DNA from: Chloroflexota bacterium
GTDB lineage: Bacteria; Chloroflexota; Dehalococcoidia; UBA2979
Direction of reading: 5' to 3'
NCBI GenBank assembly: GCA_947470025.1
Contig: CANIRU010000010.1
Span: forward strand, 1-38,000
DNA: 38,000 bases
Position numbers and translations under genes: made by a program. Within the stretch, counting starts at the first letter, position 1; every line of letters begins with the position of its first letter. Shown here piece by piece: positions 33,654-38,000 of the stretch. The notes below the pieces were generated by a model. The model saw only the letters and a list, made by a program, of their open reading frames with translations, did no database searches and was not told the DNA's origin.

Positions 33654-33690
33654 GCCCCCTCCCCCTCTACGGGCGAGGGTTGGGGTGTGA
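33654..33690. repeat. CCCCCTCCCCCTC/GAGGGTTGGGG palindromic element
   Basis: Right after the VWA operon, CCCCCTCCCCCTCTACGGGCGAGGGTTGGGGTGTGAG can fold into a hairpin. It has the look of dispersed CCCTCTCCC-GGGAGAGGGTTGGGGTG repeats that sit between genes in many high-GC genomes. It may also terminate the operon. Related in style to the element at 25812-25858. Confidence 0.5.
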
Positions 33691-33722
33691 GTTGCTCTGC
33701 GACGGCGCGCCAAGGTGGACAT

Positions 33723-33777
33723 GGCACCCGGCACGGTCGAGGCACCGCGGCCGCCGATGGCGATCCGGTCGGGTGCC
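33723..33777. promoter_or_regulatory. Long-range inverted repeat upstream of fds operon
   Basis: GGCACCCG at 33723-33730 and CGGGTGCC at 33770-33777 are perfect 8-bp complements around a 39-base GC-rich loop. It could be an mRNA structure, the base of a larger fold, or an operator pair, about 105 bases before fdsG. No known riboswitch class was recognised. Confidence 0.3.
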
Positions 33778-33846
33778 TGAGACGATAGTTCCAGGCACAT
33801 CAGCCCTCTGATCGGCCTCGAACGGCGTCGGCGGGAGGGCTCGATT

Positions 33847-33859
33847 CATAATGTATGCT
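33847..33859 (+). promoter_or_regulatory. Probable -10 region of the fds operon
   Basis: CATAATGTATGCT is a rare AT-rich island with two -10-like hexamers (CATAAT, TATGCT), 24-36 bases before the fdsG start. A matching -35 box is not evident, so an alternative or activator-dependent promoter is possible. Confidence 0.35.
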
Positions 33860-33882
33860 ATCGGCCTCCGGACCTGGAACGT

Positions 33883-34395
33883 GTGGGTGATGCCGTGACG
33901 GACACGCAGGCGAGCGGCGGGGACGTGGAGCGAGCGCGACTGACCGTCGATGCCCTCGCACGGTTGCCCGGCGCCCTGCTCCCCATCCTCCACGCCCTGC
34001 AGGACGAGTTCGGGTATGTCGATGACGCCGCGATCCCGCTGATCACCGACGCCTTGAACCTCTCCCGCGCCGAGGTCATCGGCGTGCTGCACTTCTACCA
34101 CGACTTCCGCACCACCCCCGGCGGCCGTCACACGCTCCAGGTCTGCCGCGCCGAGGCGTGTCAGGCCATGGGCTCCGACGCCCTCGTGCGGCACGTCGAG
34201 GAGCGCCTCGGCGTCGCCATGGGCGAGACGACCGAGGACGGCGCGGTCACCCTGCGCGACGTGTACTGCCTGGGCAACTGCGCGCTCTCCCCTGCCGTGA
34301 TGCTCGATGGCCGGCTGCATGGCCGCGTCACCCCCGACCGCGTCGACGCCATCCTGAACGCGACCGTCGAGGCGCCCGCCGGGAGCACGAGGTGA
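33883..34395 (+). CDS. fdsG: Formate dehydrogenase gamma subunit / NuoE-like [2Fe-2S] protein
   Basis: A 170-residue thioredoxin-like ferredoxin of the NuoE family. The [2Fe-2S] ligands are Cys88 and Cys93 (VCRAEACQAMG) and Cys129 and Cys133 (YCLGNCALSPAVM). In the order NuoE-NuoF-molybdoenzyme it serves as the FdsG subunit that passes electrons between the FMN subunit and the catalytic subunit. GTG 33883 is taken from the track; GTG 33895 is also possible. Its stop overlaps fdsB (GTGA). Confidence 0.88.
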   Translation: MGDAVTDTQASGGDVERARLTVDALARLPGALLPILHALQDEFGYVDDAAIPLITDALNLSRAEVIGVLHFYHDFRTTPGGRHTLQVCRAEACQAMGSDALVRHVEERLGVAMGETTEDGAVTLRDVYCLGNCALSPAVMLDGRLHGRVTPDRVDAILNATVEAPAGSTR

Positions 34396-35945
34396 CCACA
34401 CGCGTCTTCGTCCCCCGCGACGCCGCCGCGCGCTCCGTCGGCGCAGACGACGTCGCACTGGCGATCGCCGCAGAGGCGCACGCGCACGGCCTCGACGTGA
34501 CGATCGTCCGCAACGGCTCGCGCGGCATGGTCTGGCTCGAACCCCTCGTCGAGGTGGAGACGGATGTCGGCCGGGTCGGCTTCGGCCACGTCGCGCCCGA
34601 GGAGATCGGCGGCCTCCTCGACGCCGGGATGCTGGAGGGCCGCGGCCCGCGCCGTCTCGGGCTGATCGAGAACATCCCGTACTTCGCGAAGCAGCAACGC
34701 CTCACCTTCGCGCGCTGCGGCGTGGTCGACCCGCTGTCGCTGGACGACTACCTCGCGCACGGGGGCTACCTCGGCCTCACGCGCGCCCTCGGCATGACCG
34801 GCGACGAGGTGGTGACGGAAGTCATCGAGTCGGGTCTGCGCGGCCGGGGCGGCGCGGGCTTCCCGACCGGCATCAAGTGGCGCACGGTCCTCGGCGTGGC
34901 CGCCGACCAGAAGTACATCGTCTGCAACGCCGACGAGGGCGACAGCGGCACCTTCGCTGACCGCATGCTGATCGAGGGCGACCCGTTCACGCTGATCGAG
35001 GGCATGACGATCGCCGGCATCGCCGTCGGCGCGACGCGGGGCTACGTCTACCTCCGCTCGGAGTACCCGGACGCCTTCCGCACGCTGACCGAGGCGGTGG
35101 CCATCGCGCGTGAGCGCGGCTACCTCGGTACGTCGGTCGCCGGGAGCGCGCACGCCTTCGACCTCGATGTCCGCCTTGGCGCAGGCGCGTACATCTGCGG
35201 CGAGGAGACGGCGCTCCTCGAGAGCCTCGAGGGCAAGAAAGGCGTCATCCGCCCGCGCCCGCCGCTGCCGGCGATCAGCGGCCTGTTCGGACAGCCGACC
35301 GTCGTGAACAACGTGCTCTCGCTCGCCACCGTCCCGGTGATCCTCGAGCGCGGCGCAGCGGCCTACCAGGCGTTCGGCATGGGCCGCTCACGCGGCACGC
35401 AGCCGGTGCAACTCGCGGGCAACGTGAAGCGCGGCGGGCTCATCGAGCTCGCCTTCGGCGTCACCCTGCGCGAGGTGATCGAGGACTTCGGCGGCGGCAC
35501 CGCCACCGGCCGGCCGCTGCGCGCTGTGCAGGTCGGCGGCCCGCTGGGCGCTTACTTCCCGGCGTCGATGCTCGACACGCCGCTGGACTACGAGGCGATG
35601 GCCGCCGCGAGCGGTCTGCTTGGCCACGGCGGCATCGTCGTCTTCGACGACACGGTCGACCTCGCGCAGCAGGCGCGGTTCGCGATGGCCTTCTGCGCCG
35701 TGGAGAGCTGCGGCAAGTGCACCCCCTGCCGCATCGGCTCCACCCGCGGCGTCGAGGTGATGGACCGGATCATCGCGGGTGAGAACCGCACCGCAAACCT
35801 CGAGCTGCTCGACGACCTGACCACGATCATGACCAGCGCATCGCTGTGCGCGCTGGGCGGACTGACGCCGATCCCGGTGCGCAGCGCGCTCCAGCACTTC
35901 CCCGAGGACTTCAGCCGGCCGATCGTGCCGATCGCCACCGCCTGA
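34392..35945 (+). CDS. fdsB: Formate dehydrogenase beta subunit / NuoF-like NADH-binding flavoprotein
   Basis: A 517-residue NuoF-type subunit. After a thioredoxin-like N-terminal part (about 1-90), the FMN/NADH region contains GLRGRGGAGFPTGIKW near 153-168, CNADEGDSGTFADR and GAGAYICGEETALLESLEG. The C-terminal 4Fe-4S site is ESCGKCTPCRIGSTRG plus a later Cys in SLCALGG. It carries electrons from formate oxidation to NAD+ (or the reverse). GTG 34392 overlaps the fdsG stop. Fusion of the thioredoxin-like and NuoF parts is standard in FdsB/HoxF-like proteins. Confidence 0.92.
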   Translation: MTTRVFVPRDAAARSVGADDVALAIAAEAHAHGLDVTIVRNGSRGMVWLEPLVEVETDVGRVGFGHVAPEEIGGLLDAGMLEGRGPRRLGLIENIPYFAKQQRLTFARCGVVDPLSLDDYLAHGGYLGLTRALGMTGDEVVTEVIESGLRGRGGAGFPTGIKWRTVLGVAADQKYIVCNADEGDSGTFADRMLIEGDPFTLIEGMTIAGIAVGATRGYVYLRSEYPDAFRTLTEAVAIARERGYLGTSVAGSAHAFDLDVRLGAGAYICGEETALLESLEGKKGVIRPRPPLPAISGLFGQPTVVNNVLSLATVPVILERGAAAYQAFGMGRSRGTQPVQLAGNVKRGGLIELAFGVTLREVIEDFGGGTATGRPLRAVQVGGPLGAYFPASMLDTPLDYEAMAAASGLLGHGGIVVFDDTVDLAQQARFAMAFCAVESCGKCTPCRIGSTRGVEVMDRIIAGENRTANLELLDDLTTIMTSASLCALGGLTPIPVRSALQHFPEDFSRPIVPIATA

Positions 35946-35980
35946 GACGCGCATACTGAGATCGCCGGTGAGGTGATGCC

Positions 35981-38000
35981 ATGACCCTGATCCACGAACC
36001 CGACCTCGGCACTCCCGCGCGCCAGTCCGGCGTGCTGGTCACGGTCGAGATCGACGGCAAGATGGTGATGGTACCCGCGGGCACCTCGGTGATGCGCGCC
36101 GCGGCGCTCGCCGGCGTCGGCGTCCCGAAGCTCTGCGCCACCGACAACCTCGAGCCCTTCGGCTCCTGCCGCCTTTGCCTCGTGGAGATCGAGGGCCGCC
36201 GCGGCACACCCGCCTCCTGCACCACACCGGTCGAGGACAACATGCGCGTCACGACCCAGACGCCGCAGCTCGCTGGCCTCCGTCGGGGTGTCATGGAGCT
36301 GTACATCTCCGATCACCCGCTGGACTGCCTGACCTGCGCCGCCAACGGCGACTGCGAGTTGCAGGACATGGCGGGCGCCGTCGGCCTGCGCGAGGTGCGC
36401 TACGGCTACGAGGGTGCGAACCACCTCGACGCCCCGAAGGACGAGACCAACCCGTACTTCACCTTCGACGCCGCGAAGTGCATCGTCTGCTCGCGCTGCG
36501 TGCGCGCGTGCGAGGAAGTGCAGGGCACCTTCGCTCTGACGATCGCCGGGCGCGGCTTCGACTCGAAAGTCTCCGCCGGCGGTCACTCGTTCGTCGACTC
36601 CGAATGCGTGTCGTGCGGCGCCTGCGTGCAGGCGTGCCCGACGGCGACGCTCACCGAGAAGTCGATCATCGAGGCCGGTCAGCCGGATCACAGCGTCGTC
36701 ACGACGTGCGGGTACTGCGGCGTCGGCTGTTCCTTCAAAGCCGAGATGAAGGGCAACGAGGTCGTCCGCATGATGCCGTTCAAGGACGGCAAGGCGAACC
36801 ACGGCCACTCCTGCGTGAAGGGCCGCTTCGCATGGGGCTACGCCACGCACCGCGACCGTGTGTTGAGCCCGATGATCCGCTCGAAGATCACCGACCCGTG
36901 GCGCGAAGTCTCGTGGGACGAGGCGATCTCCTACGCGGCGTCCGAGTTCAAGCGCATCCAGGCGAAGTACGGCCAGGACGCCATCGGTGGCATCACGTCA
37001 TCGCGCTGCACGAACGAGGAGACGTTCCTCGTGCAGAAGCTGGTGCGCGCGGGCTTCGGCAACAACAACGTGGACACCTGCGCCCGCGTCTGCCACTCCC
37101 CCACCGGCTACGGCCTGAAGACGACGCTCGGCACCTCCGCCGGCACGCAAGACTTCGATTCCGTCGAGGCCGCCGACGTGATCATGGTGATCGGTGCGAA
37201 CCCGACGGACGCGCACCCAGTCTTCGCGTCGCAGATGAAGCGCCGCCTGCGCGCGGGCGCGAAGTTGATCGTCGTCGACCCGCGGCGCATCGACCTGATC
37301 AAGCTCCCGCACGTCGAGGCGGACTACCACCTCCCGCTGCGTCCCGGCACCAACGTCGCCGTGATCAATGCGATGGCGCACGTCGTGGTGACCGAGGACC
37401 TCGTGGACCACGCCTACGTGCAGGAGCGCTGCGACCCCGCCGCCTTCGCGCGCTGGGCCGCCTTCGTCGCGGAGGAGCGCAACTCCCCCGAAGCGCTCGA
37501 GGCGACGACCGGCGTCTCCGCCGCCGACCTGCGTGGCGCGGCGCGGCTGTACGCGACCGGCGGCAACGCCGCGATCTACTACGGCCTCGGCGTCACCGAG
37601 CACAGCCAGGGCTCCACCATGGTCATGGGCATCGCGAACCTCGCGATGGCGACCGGGAACATCGGCCGGCCGGGCGTTGGCGTGAACCCGTTGCGCGGCC
37701 AGAACAACGTGCAGGGCTCCTGCGACATGGGCTCCTTCCCGCACGAGTTCTCCGGCTACCGCCACGTCTCTGACGAGGGCGTCCGCACGATGTTCGAGAA
37801 CGCCTGGAACGTCGGCCTCCAGGCGGAGCCGGGCCTGCGCATCCCGAACATGTTCGACGCGGCCCTCGACGGCACGTTCAAGGGTCTCTACATCCAGGGC
37901 GAGGACATCGTGCAGTCCGACCCGAACACGAAGCACGTCACGGCGGGCCTCGGCGCGATGGAGTGCATCATCGTGCAGGACCTGTTCATCAACGAGACCG
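35981..38000 (+). CDS. fdsA: NAD-dependent formate dehydrogenase catalytic subunit, 3' end outside window
   Basis: The first 673 codons of a Mo/W-bis-MGD formate dehydrogenase, missing from the ORF track because it has no stop in the window. Domains in order: plant-type [2Fe-2S] (Cys52, Cys63, Cys66, Cys80), His/Cys cluster site HPLDCLTCAANGDCELQ, two 4Fe-4S motifs (CIVCSRCVRACEE, CVSCGACVQACPT), the CGYCGVGC cluster, then the molybdopterin domain. Active-site motif CARVCHSPTGYG supplies Cys371, so it is a cysteine, not selenocysteine, enzyme. ATG 35981 is preceded by GAGGTGA. Together with FdsG/FdsB it forms a soluble NAD+-linked complex that oxidises formate and may reduce CO2. Confidence 0.93.
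   Translation, partial: MTLIHEPDLGTPARQSGVLVTVEIDGKMVMVPAGTSVMRAAALAGVGVPKLCATDNLEPFGSCRLCLVEIEGRRGTPASCTTPVEDNMRVTTQTPQLAGLRRGVMELYISDHPLDCLTCAANGDCELQDMAGAVGLREVRYGYEGANHLDAPKDETNPYFTFDAAKCIVCSRCVRACEEVQGTFALTIAGRGFDSKVSAGGHSFVDSECVSCGACVQACPTATLTEKSIIEAGQPDHSVVTTCGYCGVGCSFKAEMKGNEVVRMMPFKDGKANHGHSCVKGRFAWGYATHRDRVLSPMIRSKITDPWREVSWDEAISYAASEFKRIQAKYGQDAIGGITSSRCTNEETFLVQKLVRAGFGNNNVDTCARVCHSPTGYGLKTTLGTSAGTQDFDSVEAADVIMVIGANPTDAHPVFASQMKRRLRAGAKLIVVDPRRIDLIKLPHVEADYHLPLRPGTNVAVINAMAHVVVTEDLVDHAYVQERCDPAAFARWAAFVAEERNSPEALEATTGVSAADLRGAARLYATGGNAAIYYGLGVTEHSQGSTMVMGIANLAMATGNIGRPGVGVNPLRGQNNVQGSCDMGSFPHEFSGYRHVSDEGVRTMFENAWNVGLQAEPGLRIPNMFDAALDGTFKGLYIQGEDIVQSDPNTKHVTAGLGAMECIIVQDLFINET

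Noticed and set aside
37079-37096. Possible selenocysteine site in fdsA
   Set aside because: The codon at the Mo/W ligand is TGC (Cys371), not TGA, and the frame is uninterrupted.
36175-37773. 532-aa plus-strand ORF
   Set aside because: Wrong frame of fdsA; the true frame runs open from 35981 to the edge with all Fe-S and active-site motifs.

Overview
This window is strongly G+C-rich, densely coding bacterial chromosome. Clear AGGAG-type ribosome sites and many ATGA/GTGA gene overlaps are present. I saw no insertion sequence, phage module, CRISPR array, rRNA or tRNA. A SipW-type signal peptidase, a sortase-fold protein, lipoprotein signals, the C-P lyase locus, crotonyl-CoA carboxylase/reductase and an Fds-type formate dehydrogenase together suggest an aerobic or facultative monoderm. 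A Chloroflexota member (Dehalococcoidia/Tepidiforma-like) is my best guess, with an actinobacterium as the alternative. This is inference from gene content, not a database result.

Left part (1-5.9 kb): a partial hypothetical gene, a 60-residue zinc-ribbon protein and a baeRF-type release-factor-like protein, all on the minus strand. Then come an acetyl-CoA hydrolase/4-hydroxybutyrate CoA-transferase, a truncated short-chain dehydrogenase remnant, nhaA with an unusual EF-hand-like tail, and arsM.

Phosphonate locus (5.9-18.2 kb): a C-P lyase operon reads right to left as phnC-E-D-G-H-I-J-K-L-M plus a metallo-beta-lactamase-fold hydrolase. Most junctions overlap or nearly touch; only phnE-phnD has a sizeable gap. 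A hexapeptide acyltransferase of the phosphonate-associated type and an endonuclease/exonuclease/phosphatase-fold enzyme converge on it from the left. An orphan PhoB/OmpR-type response regulator diverges from phnC. Phosphonates would be imported by PhnCDE, coupled to ATP-derived ribose by PhnGHIL, trimmed by PhnM, cleaved by radical-SAM PhnJ, and the cyclic ribose phosphate opened by the MBL and/or EEP enzymes. Direct repeats with 11-bp period lie upstream of both ends of the locus and are candidate operators.

Middle (18.2-27.7 kb): a chimeric cyclase/aldehyde-dehydrogenase-like ORF, an MFS exporter and ccr, followed by a strong terminator. Next is a three-gene secretion module (small exported protein, SipW-type signal peptidase fused to a DUF5305-like region, RTX-like secreted protein). 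An enoyl-CoA hydratase, a hairpin-rich intergenic region, a GNAT acetyltransferase and a second MFS transporter follow.

Right part (27.8-38 kb): a lipoprotein-like sortase-fold protein lacking the catalytic Cys and a membrane-anchored trypsin-like protease. A compact MoxR-DUF58-VWA-VWA operon follows. Last is an NAD-dependent formate dehydrogenase operon (fdsG-fdsB-fdsA) whose catalytic subunit runs off the right edge.
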